NCBI RefSeq assembly: GCF_014642405.1
Contig: NZ_BMIN01000014.1
Location: 1-64,000, forward strand
Source: Pontibacillus salipaludis
Lineage (GTDB): Bacteria; Bacillota; Bacilli; Bacillales; BH030062
Length of the DNA stretch: 64,000 bases
Direction: 5' to 3'
Positions 50,215 to 58,669 of this stretch are shown one piece after another (position 1 is the stretch's first letter; the number at the start of each line of letters is the position of its first letter). Position numbers and translations under genes: made by a program. Below the pieces are notes generated by a model, which was not told the DNA's origin, searched no databases, and saw only the letters and a list, made by a program, of their open reading frames with translations.

Positions 50215-51219
50215 CTACTTATAATCGATTCTTGGATCAATCAAGGCGTAAAGCAAGTCCACAATAACGTTAATAAAGACGAAGATTGTGGCTATTAATA
50301 GAATTCCAGACTGGATTACAGGGTAGTCCCTGTACTGGATGGCATCATAAATGTAGCGTCCGATACCTGGCCAACCGAAGATGGTTTCGGTTAAGATGGC
50401 GCCACCTAGTAAGAGGCCGGTTTGAAGCCCTATAACAGTAAGGACAGGGATCACGGCATTTTTTAGAGAGTGCTTGTACACAACCCAGAAGTTTGTGAGT
50501 CCTTTTGCGCGGGCGGTACGGATATAATCAGAACGCATGACCTCTAGCATCGACGAACGAGTCATACGGGCAATAATAGCCATTGGAATAGTGGCAAGAG
50601 CAATGCCAGGTAAAACTAAGTGTTTAGCTACGTCTGTAAATTGCTCCATGTTTCCTTGTATAAGTGTGTCCACCAAATACAAATGCGTGATGGGATCGAT
50701 TACGCTTGAAGCTTCATAACGACCGGTAGAAGGGAGCCAATCTAATTGAACAGAGAAAATATATTGCTCCATTAAACCGAGCCAGAAGATTGGCATCGAA
50801 ACACCAATAAGAGCAAACACCATAGCGGTATAATCGAACCAGGAGTTATGAAACCAAGCACTAATGATTCCTGCGTTGACACCGATAAATATAGCGATGA
50901 CCATAGCGACAATCGTTAATTCTACTGTAGCAGCGAGATAAGGGAAGATCTCCTGACTGATTGGAACGTCCGTTTTAATAGAAGTCCCAAGGTCGCCCTG
51001 AAGAAGACTGCCAATATAATCTACATATTGAATATGCCAGGGTTGGTCAAGTCCGAGCTGTTTCTCCACTTCAGCAATGGCTTCAGCGGTTGCTCGTTGC
51101 CCCAAAATAATTTGAGCTGGATTTCCTGGTATCAAATAAATAATAGAAAATACAAGTAAACTCATTCCAAACAGAACAGGTAAAAGCATAAAAACCCTAC
51201 GAACTGCATAAGCCCCCAT
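50215..51219 (-). CDS. Peptide ABC transporter permease, DppB/AppB type
   Basis: Second permease of the same importer. 334 residues: YAVRRVFMLLPVLFGMSLLVF start, large periplasmic loop with GLDQPWHIQYVDYI, EAA loop RTARAKGLTNFWVVYKHSLKNAVIPVLT and ETIFGWPGIGRYIYDAI. GGGAGGTG precedes the ATG. A REP-like hairpin lies in the 131-nt gap after the binding-protein gene. Confidence 0.92.
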   Translation of the reverse strand: MGAYAVRRVFMLLPVLFGMSLLVFSIIYLIPGNPAQIILGQRATAEAIAEVEKQLGLDQPWHIQYVDYIGSLLQGDLGTSIKTDVPISQEIFPYLAATVELTIVAMVIAIFIGVNAGIISAWFHNSWFDYTAMVFALIGVSMPIFWLGLMEQYIFSVQLDWLPSTGRYEASSVIDPITHLYLVDTLIQGNMEQFTDVAKHLVLPGIALATIPMAIIARMTRSSMLEVMRSDYIRTARAKGLTNFWVVYKHSLKNAVIPVLTVIGLQTGLLLGGAILTETIFGWPGIGRYIYDAIQYRDYPVIQSGILLIATIFVFINVIVDLLYALIDPRIDYK

Positions 51220-51263
51220 ACGACACCTCCCGTAATAGCAAACTTTACTGCTTTATCATAAAG

Positions 51264-51327
51264 AAGGGTGCCAGACACCCTGCACCACTTTAATGCTGTA
51301 CAGTGTGGCATGGTGTCTGGCACCGTT
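51264..51327. repeat. REP-like palindrome, copy 3, inside the ABC operon
   Basis: GGTGCCAGACACC (51,267-51,279) and GGTGTCTGGCACC (51,312-51,324) are perfect complements enclosing a second stem (TGCACCAC/GTGTGGCA). It lies between the binding-protein and permease genes and may protect the upstream message or attenuate the downstream genes. Confidence 0.75.
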
Positions 51328-51350
51328 TACTGCTTTAATGTGTGAAAATG

Positions 51351-53021
51351 TTATTTGGTGAATTCTGTGTTTGTGACTGGTTCGGATCCGGTTGGGTGTG
51401 GGATGTAGCCGCTGATTTCTTTCTTAGCTGCGATGACTGGAGTAGAGTGGACGAGCGGGATCCATGGTGCGTCATCGTGTACGATAACTTGGGCTTCTTT
51501 ATAAAGTTCGTTACGCTTATCTTGATCGGTTATCGTTTGTGCTTCAATTAAGATGTCGTGAAGCTCATCGTTTGAGTAATAAGCATAGTTGTTACTGCCG
51601 ATGCTGTCTTTATCAAGTAAAGTGTATATGAAGTTGTCAGGGTCGCCATTGTCACCTGTCCAGCCGAGTAAGAAGGCATCAAAGTCCCCTTTGCTGGCTT
51701 TTTCAAGATACGTACCCCAGTCAGCTGTTTGTAAGTTCGCTGTTACTCCAATTTGAGCAAAGCTTTGTTGTAGCACCTCTGCGATCTTTTGGCCTTCTGG
51801 AATGTAAGGGCGTGGAACAGGCATATACCATAAATCAAACTCGAATCCATCTGCATATCCAGCTTCAGCCAAGAGAGATTTAGCCTTCTCTAAATCGTAT
51901 TCATAATCTTCGATATCATCGTTGTAACCTTCGATACTCGGAGGCATAACGGTTTTAGCAGGTTCTGCTAATCCTCCGTAGAATGCTTCAATAATTTGAT
52001 CTTTCGGAACAGCATGAGAGAGAGCCTGGCGAACTAGAGCATCAGCCATAGGCGTTTCACGGTTAACCGTAAAGGCCATATATCCAACGTTCATAGATGG
52101 GCGTTCTAGTAGTTGAAGAGTGTCATCTGCTTTAATGCGTTCTACATCAGAAGGGTTAACGCCATCAATGAGATCAACCTCACCTGTCATTAGAGCATTC
52201 AGGCGAGCGGAGTTTTCAGGAATAACTGTGTAAATGACTTTATTAAGCTTCGGAAGTCCTTCTTTCCAGTAATTTTCGTTCTTCTCTAATACAATACGTT
52301 CGTTTCGCTTCCATTCAGAGAACTTAAAAGGTCCTGTTCCAACAGGGTTTTCTGTGAACTTGTCTCCGTATTCTTCTAGTGCAGCAGGGCTAGCCATTCC
52401 GAATGGAGACATGGCTAAGTTTTTCAGGAATGGAGCTTGTGGACGTGTGAGAGTAAATTGAACAGTAAATTCCTCAATTGCCTCCACACTTTCAATGACG
52501 TGCCCTTCATCCCCTTTAAATCCACCAAACATCGTGTAGTAAGGGAATTGATCGGAGTCGCCGTTCATCCAGCGCTCGAAGTTATACACCACAGATTCTG
52601 CATTAAACGGTGTGCCATCATGGAACGTAACCCCTTCTTCAAGGAAGAATTTATACGTTAATCCTTCATCATAAACTCCCCAGCCTTTAGCCAATCCAGG
52701 CACAAGTTCTGTATTTGTTTCTTCATAGTTTAAGAGCGTTTCAAAAAGGTTCTCGGTAACGCGGAATGTTTCACCTTCTGTCGTTGTAATCGGATCAAGA
52801 GCTGTTGAGTCTCCACCACGAGCATAAACTAAGGTATCCTTTACTTCCGCAGTCCCCTCTTGTGAACCATCGTTCGTCGTTTCTTCTGTAGCGTCATCGG
52901 TTTGATCTTCTGTAGCAGGTTCCTTCGTTTCTTCCTCTTTCTCCTTGTCACTGCAACCAACTAGAGCCACAGATAAGACAAGCATAAGTAGTAATGATAA
53001 AAGCCAAAAACGTTTCGTCAT
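51351..53021 (-). CDS. Peptide-binding lipoprotein, DppA/AppA type
   Basis: Extracellular solute-binding lipoprotein. 556 residues: signal peptide with lipobox LVGC (Cys about 23), an acidic Thr/Glu-rich linker (25-60), then the SBP family 5 fold: DSTALDPITTTEGETFRVTE, the family signature AKGWGVYDEGLTYKFFLEEGVTFHDG, and a C-terminal part very like E. coli DppA (WYMPVPRPYIPEGQKIAE, GWTGDNGDPDNF). That points to dipeptides, possibly haem or glutathione. AAGGGGGAA precedes the ATG. Strongly expressed member of the operon by position next to a stabilising hairpin (inference). Confidence 0.92.
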   Translation of the reverse strand: MTKRFWLLSLLLMLVLSVALVGCSDKEKEEETKEPATEDQTDDATEETTNDGSQEGTAEVKDTLVYARGGDSTALDPITTTEGETFRVTENLFETLLNYEETNTELVPGLAKGWGVYDEGLTYKFFLEEGVTFHDGTPFNAESVVYNFERWMNGDSDQFPYYTMFGGFKGDEGHVIESVEAIEEFTVQFTLTRPQAPFLKNLAMSPFGMASPAALEEYGDKFTENPVGTGPFKFSEWKRNERIVLEKNENYWKEGLPKLNKVIYTVIPENSARLNALMTGEVDLIDGVNPSDVERIKADDTLQLLERPSMNVGYMAFTVNRETPMADALVRQALSHAVPKDQIIEAFYGGLAEPAKTVMPPSIEGYNDDIEDYEYDLEKAKSLLAEAGYADGFEFDLWYMPVPRPYIPEGQKIAEVLQQSFAQIGVTANLQTADWGTYLEKASKGDFDAFLLGWTGDNGDPDNFIYTLLDKDSIGSNNYAYYSNDELHDILIEAQTITDQDKRNELYKEAQVIVHDDAPWIPLVHSTPVIAAKKEISGYIPHPTGSEPVTNTEFTK

Positions 53022-53064
53022 TCTTGAAATTCCCCCTTAATTTTTAAAAAGCTTTATATGAAGG

Positions 53065-54039
53065 TTACGCATCACCATAAAGGTGGCACGCAACGTGATG
53101 CCCAGGACTGATTTCTTGAAAAGCAGGGCGGTTTGTTTTGCAGACGTCCATACACTCTTTACACCTTGTATGAAAGGCACAGCCTTTAGGTGGGTTGGAA
53201 GCGCTCGGAATTTCCCCTGTTAAAACTTCGCTATCTGGTTGATGGTCTGGGTCTGGCACAGGAACAGCAGAGAGGAGAGACTTGGTGTAAGGGTGAAGCG
53301 GTTCCTCGTAAAGTGTTTCACTGTCTGTTAGCTCGACCATTCTTCCTAAATACATTACGCCAACACGGTCGCTGATATGACGAACAACTCCTAAATCATG
53401 TGCAATAAAAATATAAGTGAGGTCAAATTCAGCCTGTAAATCCTTTAACAAGTTCAAAACTTGAGATTGTATAGAAACATCAAGAGCCGATACAGGTTCA
53501 TCGGCGATAATGAGCTTCGGATTTGTCATTAATGCACGAGCAATACCGATTCGCTGACGCTGTCCGCCACTAAATTGATGAGGATAACGCTCGGCATGGT
53601 ATCGGTCTAATCCGACGGTTTCGAGCATGTTCATAACACGTTCTCTCCGCTCTTTTTTACCCTTAATGCCATGAACAATAAGTGGCTCTTCTAGGATCTT
53701 CTCAACTTTGTGCCTTGGATTAAGGGAGGCATAGGGGTCTTGGAAGACGAGCTGCATTTCTTTTCGAATCTTTTTCATGTTGTTAGATGAGAGTGCGTGG
53801 ATATCTTTGTCCTCAAAACGAATTTCACCATCTGTTACCTCTAGGAGGCGGAGTAGGAGACGTCCAATTGTTGACTTTCCACACCCGCTTTCCCCAACAA
53901 GTCCTAACGTTTCTCCTTTATATACCGCAAAAGAAACCCCATCCACGGCTTTTACTTCTCCGACTTTTCTGCCGAAGATGCCACCGGTAATGGGAAAGTA
54001 TTTCTTAACCTGGTTCACTTCAAGTAATGGTAGTTTCAT
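53065..54039 (-). CDS. Peptide ABC transporter ATPase, DppF/AppF type
   Basis: ATP-binding subunit of 324 residues: Walker A GLVGESGCGKSTIGR, Q-loop VFQDPYASLNPRH, signature FSGGQRQRIGIARAL, Walker B LIIADEPVSALD and H-loop FIAHDLGVVRH. The C-terminal oligopeptide-ATPase extension has Cys-rich GCAFHTRCKECMDVCKT, a likely 4Fe-4S site. GGAGG precedes the ATG; it overlaps the upstream ATPase gene by 20 nt. Confidence 0.94.
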   Translation of the reverse strand: MKLPLLEVNQVKKYFPITGGIFGRKVGEVKAVDGVSFAVYKGETLGLVGESGCGKSTIGRLLLRLLEVTDGEIRFEDKDIHALSSNNMKKIRKEMQLVFQDPYASLNPRHKVEKILEEPLIVHGIKGKKERRERVMNMLETVGLDRYHAERYPHQFSGGQRQRIGIARALMTNPKLIIADEPVSALDVSIQSQVLNLLKDLQAEFDLTYIFIAHDLGVVRHISDRVGVMYLGRMVELTDSETLYEEPLHPYTKSLLSAVPVPDPDHQPDSEVLTGEIPSASNPPKGCAFHTRCKECMDVCKTNRPAFQEISPGHHVACHLYGDA

Positions 54040-55033
54040 GGCTTGCCTCCTTTTTCGTCTCTGTGTCGTAAAGGAAACATCTTACTTGTTGATTCGTCTC
54101 CATCTTATAAAGAGGGGGATCTTCGACAAAACATCGCTCCATTGCATGTTCACATCGTTCAGCGAAGCGACAGCCCTTATCAATAGATCCAGGTTTTGGC
54201 ACATTACCTGGTATGGATTGAAGGCGGTCCTTCTTGGAACGAATATCAGGAACAGATGCGAGGAGTCCTTTTGTATATGGATGTAAGGCGTGTTTGAAAA
54301 GCGTCCTAACAGGCGCTTCCTCAACAATTTTTCCTGCATACATCACGACAACTCGGTCACAGACTTCAGCTACAACCCCGAGGTCATGAGTAATCATCAT
54401 AATAGATGTATGAAGTTTCCGGTTTAATTCTTTCATCAACTGAAGAATTTGTTTCTGAATCGTGACGTCTAAGGCTGTTGTAGGCTCGTCCGCAATTAAA
54501 AGTTGTGGTTCGCAAATCATGCTCATTGCAATCATAACCCTCTGTCTCATGCCGCCTGATAGCTGATGAGGGTAATCGTTTAGTAGTTGTTCAGCTCTTG
54601 GTAGCCCAACAAGCTCAAGCATCTCAATGTTTCGCTTTCTCGCTTTTTCTTTTGAACATGATTGGTGTGTATGAATGGCTTCAGTGAGCTGGTTCCCTAT
54701 TTTAAAAAGGGGGTTGAGTGAGGTCATCGGCTCCTGAAAAATCATTGCAATTTCATTTCCTCTTATAGATCGCATTCTCTTTTCAGTAGCTTTAGTCAGG
54801 GATTCACCTTGGAAAAAAATCTCCCCGCCGACGATTTTTCCTGCTTGAGGGAGAAGCCCCATGATCGACAGAGAAGTGACGCTCTTTCCACATCCGGACT
54901 CCCCAACAATCCCCAATATTTCTCCTTTATGAATGCTGAAATTGATATCATCTACTGCTGGAACAATCCCGTTATCAGTGAAGAAACTTGTCCGTAATCC
55001 TTGTACATGTAAAATGTCCTGCTGCTTGCCCAC
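54020..55033 (-). CDS. Peptide ABC transporter ATPase, DppD/AppD type
   Basis: First gene of the operon, 337 residues: Walker A GIVGESGCGKSVTSLS, Q-loop IFQEPMTSLNPL, signature LSGGMRQRVMIAMS, Walker B LLIADEPTTALD, H-loop MITHDLGVVAE and a Cys-containing C-terminal motif GCRFAERCEHAMERCF. Start is GTG with AGAGGTGG upstream. The order D-F-A-B-C is that of the B. subtilis app operon, although the binding protein looks DppA-like, so app or dpp naming is left open. Confidence 0.93.
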   Translation of the reverse strand: MGKQQDILHVQGLRTSFFTDNGIVPAVDDINFSIHKGEILGIVGESGCGKSVTSLSIMGLLPQAGKIVGGEIFFQGESLTKATEKRMRSIRGNEIAMIFQEPMTSLNPLFKIGNQLTEAIHTHQSCSKEKARKRNIEMLELVGLPRAEQLLNDYPHQLSGGMRQRVMIAMSMICEPQLLIADEPTTALDVTIQKQILQLMKELNRKLHTSIMMITHDLGVVAEVCDRVVVMYAGKIVEEAPVRTLFKHALHPYTKGLLASVPDIRSKKDRLQSIPGNVPKPGSIDKGCRFAERCEHAMERCFVEDPPLYKMETNQQVRCFLYDTETKKEASHETTIT

Positions 55034-55239
55034 AGTTCCACCTCTTTCTCTAAATCTAGTACTATCACTCTATTCATGTAACGAAATGAATATTCACGAA
55101 ATGATTTTGGTAGAAAAATAGACACCTTAAGTTAATTTGCAAGAGATTATAGGGGTGAGAGGCGTTGGTTTTCCTGAATTGTACAGTCAAAGGAGGACCA
55201 CCCTTCATATCTTATAGAAAGAGACAAGGAGGTGAGTAT

Positions 55240-55551
55240 ATGAAAAGGAATAGATGGAAGAGTTACCGACTGTGGGTAGCTATTGCAGCATTATTGGGGA
55301 TGTTTTTACAGGATTGTGGGTTTATCAATATGGTAGATCGATATGAAATGTACGTGAGTGTGATTCTCTCAATCTTGATCTTCCTTGGAGTCATCCATTC
55401 ACCTGAGAAGGAAGTCATTAAGGAAGTATTAGAGGAGGAAATTAAGTCTAAAGAAAAGGAACAAGAGTCTTTAGATCAGGGAGCCGATAAAGAAAGCTTA
55501 GAAGAAGAGAGTAAGAAGGAGGAAGAGGATGAAAGTCAAAAGTCTACCTAA
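55240..55551 (+). CDS. Holin-like membrane protein (phi-LC3-type outline)
   Basis: 103 residues: basic N-terminus (MKRNRWKSYRLW), two membrane segments (about 12-33 and 41-59) ending LIFLGVIHSPEKE, then a long Lys/Glu-rich tail (about 60-103). The two-helix layout and a segment resembling the phi-LC3 holin end (VLLGIVxDP) suggest a holin. The next gene is a peptidoglycan amidase overlapping by 23 nt. ATG chosen with AGGAGGTGA; the open frame extends 25 codons further. No other phage genes nearby. Confidence 0.65.
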   Translation: MKRNRWKSYRLWVAIAALLGMFLQDCGFINMVDRYEMYVSVILSILIFLGVIHSPEKEVIKEVLEEEIKSKEKEQESLDQGADKESLEEESKKEEEDESQKST

Positions 55552-56254
55552 ACTAGTAGATTTACGGGGGAAAACGGCGCGGGATGGAGATTATAAACGG
55601 GTTGGTTTAGAAAATAAAACAGATATAGCGATTCACCATTCTCTAACGGATGAAGGAGACTCTGAAGCTTTTGCCAGGTATCACGTCCATACGAACCAAT
55701 GGCCAGGGATCGGCTACCACTTTGTCATCCTGAAAGATGGAACGATTGAATGGAACCACGATTTGGATCGAATGAGTTATCACGTAGGAAATGGGAATAA
55801 ACGAGCGATTGGAGTTTGTTTGGTAGGAGATTTTAGGTATTATGAGCCAAGTCTAGATCAAAAGAAGGCGTTCAAGGCCCTTCATGAGGCATTGAGGGAA
55901 GAAATGCCTCGCTATGAGCGGACGTTGGGTCACAATGAATTTCCAGGTTATGAATGGAAAGCATGTCCTAGTTTTGACTATAGGGCTGTGTTGGAAAAAG
56001 CGAAGGTGGAAGCAGACGTCAAAAGATACCGATTAATGACAGGCACATTCTCTACGGCCGAAGAACTATCGGGAGGGAAAAAGCGCTTATTAAGTCGCTT
56101 TAACTGGACGGTGTATGAACGAGCAGACCATTCAAACTTTAATCCTCCATACAGACTCATAACAGGAACCTTTGTATCAAAAGAGGAAGCTGAGCGTTAT
56201 GCATCCGTACTAGAGGATGAGTTCGGATGGATCGTTTATGTAATCGATGCATAA
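55529..56254 (+). CDS. N-acetylmuramoyl-L-alanine amidase with SPOR-like repeats
   Basis: Zinc amidase (Amidase_2/PGRP fold) cutting the sugar-peptide bond of peptidoglycan. 241 residues: zinc ligands in IAIHHSLTDEGD (His), LGHNEFPGYEWKACPSFDY (His and Cys), with GIGYHFVILKDG and AIGVCLVGDF. The C-terminal ~75 residues hold two SPOR-like repeats (YRLMTGTF... and YRLITGTF...) that would bind denuded glycan. No signal peptide, fitting export by the overlapping holin-like gene. GGAGGAAGAGG precedes the ATG. Confidence 0.85.
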   Translation: MKVKSLPKLVDLRGKTARDGDYKRVGLENKTDIAIHHSLTDEGDSEAFARYHVHTNQWPGIGYHFVILKDGTIEWNHDLDRMSYHVGNGNKRAIGVCLVGDFRYYEPSLDQKKAFKALHEALREEMPRYERTLGHNEFPGYEWKACPSFDYRAVLEKAKVEADVKRYRLMTGTFSTAEELSGGKKRLLSRFNWTVYERADHSNFNPPYRLITGTFVSKEEAERYASVLEDEFGWIVYVIDA

Positions 56255-56255
56255 A

Positions 56256-56290
56256 AATAGTGCCAACTCCTTTAGGAATTGGCACTATTC
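56256..56290. terminator. Bidirectional terminator
   Basis: AATAGTGCCAA pairs with TTGGCACTATT; serves the amidase gene and the convergent SDR gene. Confidence 0.9.
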
Positions 56291-57051
56291 ATATTTTGTG
56301 CAATGCGAGCGGCGACAGAACGAGGGACAAATTTAGCAGCAAGGGCACTCACGCGGTTTACACGACCGGGTACAATGACGCGCTGCTTCTTCATATATCC
56401 TTCGAATCCAGCTTTAGCAACCATTTGGGGAGACATGGTGCTCGAAGTAAGCTTAGAATTTTCTGCTTTTGCTGTTTTAAAGAAGTTCGTTTCCGTTGCA
56501 CCAGGACATAGCGTCGTGACATGTACATTGGAGCCTTTTAATTCTTCCGCCATGGCTTCTGAGAAGGAAAGAACGTAAGATTTAGAAGCATAATAAACAG
56601 CCATTTTAGGACCAGGTTGGAATGCAGCAGTACTGGCCACATTTAAGATTCCAGCCGGCAATCCCTGATTCGCTGCCTTTTTCAAAGAAGGCAGGAAGTA
56701 ATGCGTAAGTTCAGTCAGGGCTGTAATATTGACTTGAAGCATATCTTGTTGTTCTTGAAGGGAAAGTTCATCGAAATACCCATTTAATCCAAAACCAGCG
56801 TTGTTAACGAGCGCGCTGATCGTAAGGTCCTTATCCAGGACATGTTGGTACAATTCCTTTGAAGCCCCGGGTTGAGAGAGGTCTTTAGGAATGATCGTAA
56901 CCTCTATGTGATTCAATTCGTCTTTCAGCTTCTGAAGTTTCTCTTCATTTCGGGCAGTTATAATCAAGTTATAGCCGTTTGCTGCGTAAAGTTTTGCGAA
57001 TTCGTATCCTAAACCACTAGATGCTCCTGTAATAAGGGCAGTTGGATTCAT
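56272..57051 (-). CDS. Short-chain dehydrogenase/reductase
   Basis: NAD(P)-dependent SDR of 259 residues: cofactor motif ALITGASSGLGYEFAKLYA, Arg in ITARNEEKL suggesting NADP, LVNNAGFGLNG, catalytic Ser in NVASTAAF and YYASKSY (YxxxK), then CPGATETNF. Similar in outline to DltE/YqjQ-type SDRs; substrate unknown. AGGAGG precedes the ATG. Monocistronic. Confidence 0.85.
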   Translation of the reverse strand: MNPTALITGASSGLGYEFAKLYAANGYNLIITARNEEKLQKLKDELNHIEVTIIPKDLSQPGASKELYQHVLDKDLTISALVNNAGFGLNGYFDELSLQEQQDMLQVNITALTELTHYFLPSLKKAANQGLPAGILNVASTAAFQPGPKMAVYYASKSYVLSFSEAMAEELKGSNVHVTTLCPGATETNFFKTAKAENSKLTSSTMSPQMVAKAGFEGYMKKQRVIVPGRVNRVSALAAKFVPRSVAARIAQNMNSANS

Positions 57052-57140
57052 AGCAAAAGAACCTCCTAGAATGTTTATTAGTTCGTATGTTTAAGTATTT
57101 AAACCATACATAAGTTTACCCATAAAGTCAACTTGGCTGT

Positions 57141-57218
57141 TTAAGCACGGAAGCGTCCAAAGACGAGAAAAATAATGACGGCAAGAACGATAACAATGGA
57201 AGATACTATAGCAAACAT
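57141..57218 (-). CDS. Small single-pass membrane peptide, 25 aa
   Basis: A short frame missed by length cut-offs: MFAIVSSIVIVLAVIIFLVF followed by GRFRA. One hydrophobic helix and a basic tail, with AAGGAGATT 6 nt before the ATG. Size and layout fit the small membrane proteins often found in Bacillus spore or stress regulons, but no family was recognised. Confidence 0.55.
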   Translation of the reverse strand: MFAIVSSIVIVLAVIIFLVFGRFRA

Positions 57219-57319
57219 GGACAATCTCCTTTTTCTTATAATCTACCCGTTTCTAGTGAGTTCTAAATCTAGAGAAGGAGATTTGTGCATTAAATGGAAT
57301 TATTTTGTGGAGGGATATT

Positions 57320-57850
57320 ATGAGATTAGGATTAGCAAAGGACGAGGTAAAAATCGTTCCGCACACTAAAGAATGGAAGACTGAATTCAATAACGTTCAT
57401 GCATGTCTAGTGAAGAATACTGGGTTGGAAGGTGTACGAATTGAACATATAGGGAGTACAGCTATCGGAGGCATTCATGCAAAGCCAATTATCGATTTGA
57501 TGGTTGGTGTGGATGATTTGGAGAATGTGAAGTCACCCGTACGAGCTGGACTTAAAGCGTGTGGGTTTCTACAGTTGCGTGTGGAACGTCCAGGTGAAGT
57601 AGTTTTCGCAAGATTTACTGACGAGAGCTATAAGGTAAAGACACATTACGTGCACTTAATGGAATATAAGAGCGAACTATGGAATAATCTCTTGTTCTTT
57701 AGAGACTACTTGAATGAGCATGAAGATGAGAAACGAGCTTACGAGAACTTAAAATTTGATTTTATTAACGGAGACGAGGAAGGGATTGTTGCTTACACGG
57801 ATCATAAAGAAGCTTTCGTTAAGAGGATCACGGATAAACGACCAAAGTAA
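57320..57850 (+). CDS. GrpB/UPF0157-family protein
   Basis: Nucleotidyltransferase-fold protein of unknown reaction. 176 residues with the family core RIEHIGSTAIGGIHAKPIIDLMVGV (active-site-like GS...D.D pattern), VHLMEYKSELWNNLLFFRDYL and a C-terminal helix. The ATG at 57,320 has GGAGGG 5 nt upstream. Monocistronic with its own terminator. Confidence 0.82.
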   Translation: MRLGLAKDEVKIVPHTKEWKTEFNNVHACLVKNTGLEGVRIEHIGSTAIGGIHAKPIIDLMVGVDDLENVKSPVRAGLKACGFLQLRVERPGEVVFARFTDESYKVKTHYVHLMEYKSELWNNLLFFRDYLNEHEDEKRAYENLKFDFINGDEEGIVAYTDHKEAFVKRITDKRPK

Positions 57851-57880
57851 AAGGAGGCTCTACATGAGCCTCCTTTTCTT
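57849..57880. terminator. Terminator after the grpB-like gene
   Basis: AAAAGGAGGCTC pairs with GAGCCTCCTTTT; usable in both directions, so also by yxlG. Confidence 0.92.
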
Positions 57881-57889
57881 TATTCCCTA

Positions 57890-58669
57890 CTATGCAGCGA
57901 GTTCTTTTTTCCGGAATATCAAGACGGAGCTTATCAACAATACACCAATAAGTAAAAGAGTGATGATTAAAGTAAGCCACAGGTCTCCGCTAGTTGAGCC
58001 GTTTATGACATACTCCCTTATATACGCATTAATTTGAGGTGGGTACCCGTCAATGAATCTTGAGACAAGTCCGTTAAGGCTGTTAATAAGAATAATAAGG
58101 GCTACTGATAGAAATCCCACCAGTCCCGGTGTTTTAAAGAATACGTTCATAAAGATAGAGATGGTAAGGACAAATGTAATCCATACACTATAAAGGAAAA
58201 AGGAACCGATCATAATAGAGAATGCTAAGTCTCCGTATAGGATATTGACGTAATACCAGCTAGTTAGTAAACCAAGGAATAAACTGAAAAAGATAAGTAC
58301 AAGCGTGCTTGCCCATTTAGCCGTAATGTAGGCTGTATAACTCACAGGTTTTACTAGAATTAATTCTGTAACCCCGCTCTTACGCTCTGCGGCAATGATT
58401 CCCATCGTCATAAGTAGCACAACGGCAACGCCTAGGAGGTTAAGCTGTCCGAAGCTTAATAAGAATGCTTCAGGCGGTGTGGGAGTTGGTAAGTCTAAGA
58501 TTGCTCCTTCAGGCAACTCACCAGACTTTTCAAGAATGACGGGTAAATAATGTGTCGTAACTGGATCGAGGGCAGCTACAAGAATAAATGTAATCGGTAC
58601 CCACAACCACTTGAAGTTCCGCCAATTTTCGAGTGTCTCTTTTTGAAATAGTGTCATCCACTGCATCAC
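57890..58669 (-). CDS. yxlG: ABC-2 type permease, YxlG-like
   Basis: Membrane subunit of an ABC exporter. 259 residues: N-terminal cytoplasmic segment (LFQKETLENWRNFKWLW), six hydrophobic segments, and an extracellular loop after helix 1. It overlaps the ATPase gene by 4 nt. The order PLDc_N protein, ATPase, permease is that of yxlE-yxlF-yxlG, the end of the B. subtilis sigY operon. Confidence 0.78.
   Translation of the reverse strand: MMQWMTLFQKETLENWRNFKWLWVPITFILVAALDPVTTHYLPVILEKSGELPEGAILDLPTPTPPEAFLLSFGQLNLLGVAVVLLMTMGIIAAERKSGVTELILVKPVSYTAYITAKWASTLVLIFFSLFLGLLTSWYYVNILYGDLAFSIMIGSFFLYSVWITFVLTISIFMNVFFKTPGLVGFLSVALIILINSLNGLVSRFIDGYPPQINAYIREYVINGSTSGDLWLTLIITLLLIGVLLISSVLIFRKKELAA

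Noticed and set aside
55240-56254. Prophage
   Set aside because: Only a holin-like gene and an amidase are present; flanks are an ABC operon and an SDR gene, with no structural, integrase or replication genes.
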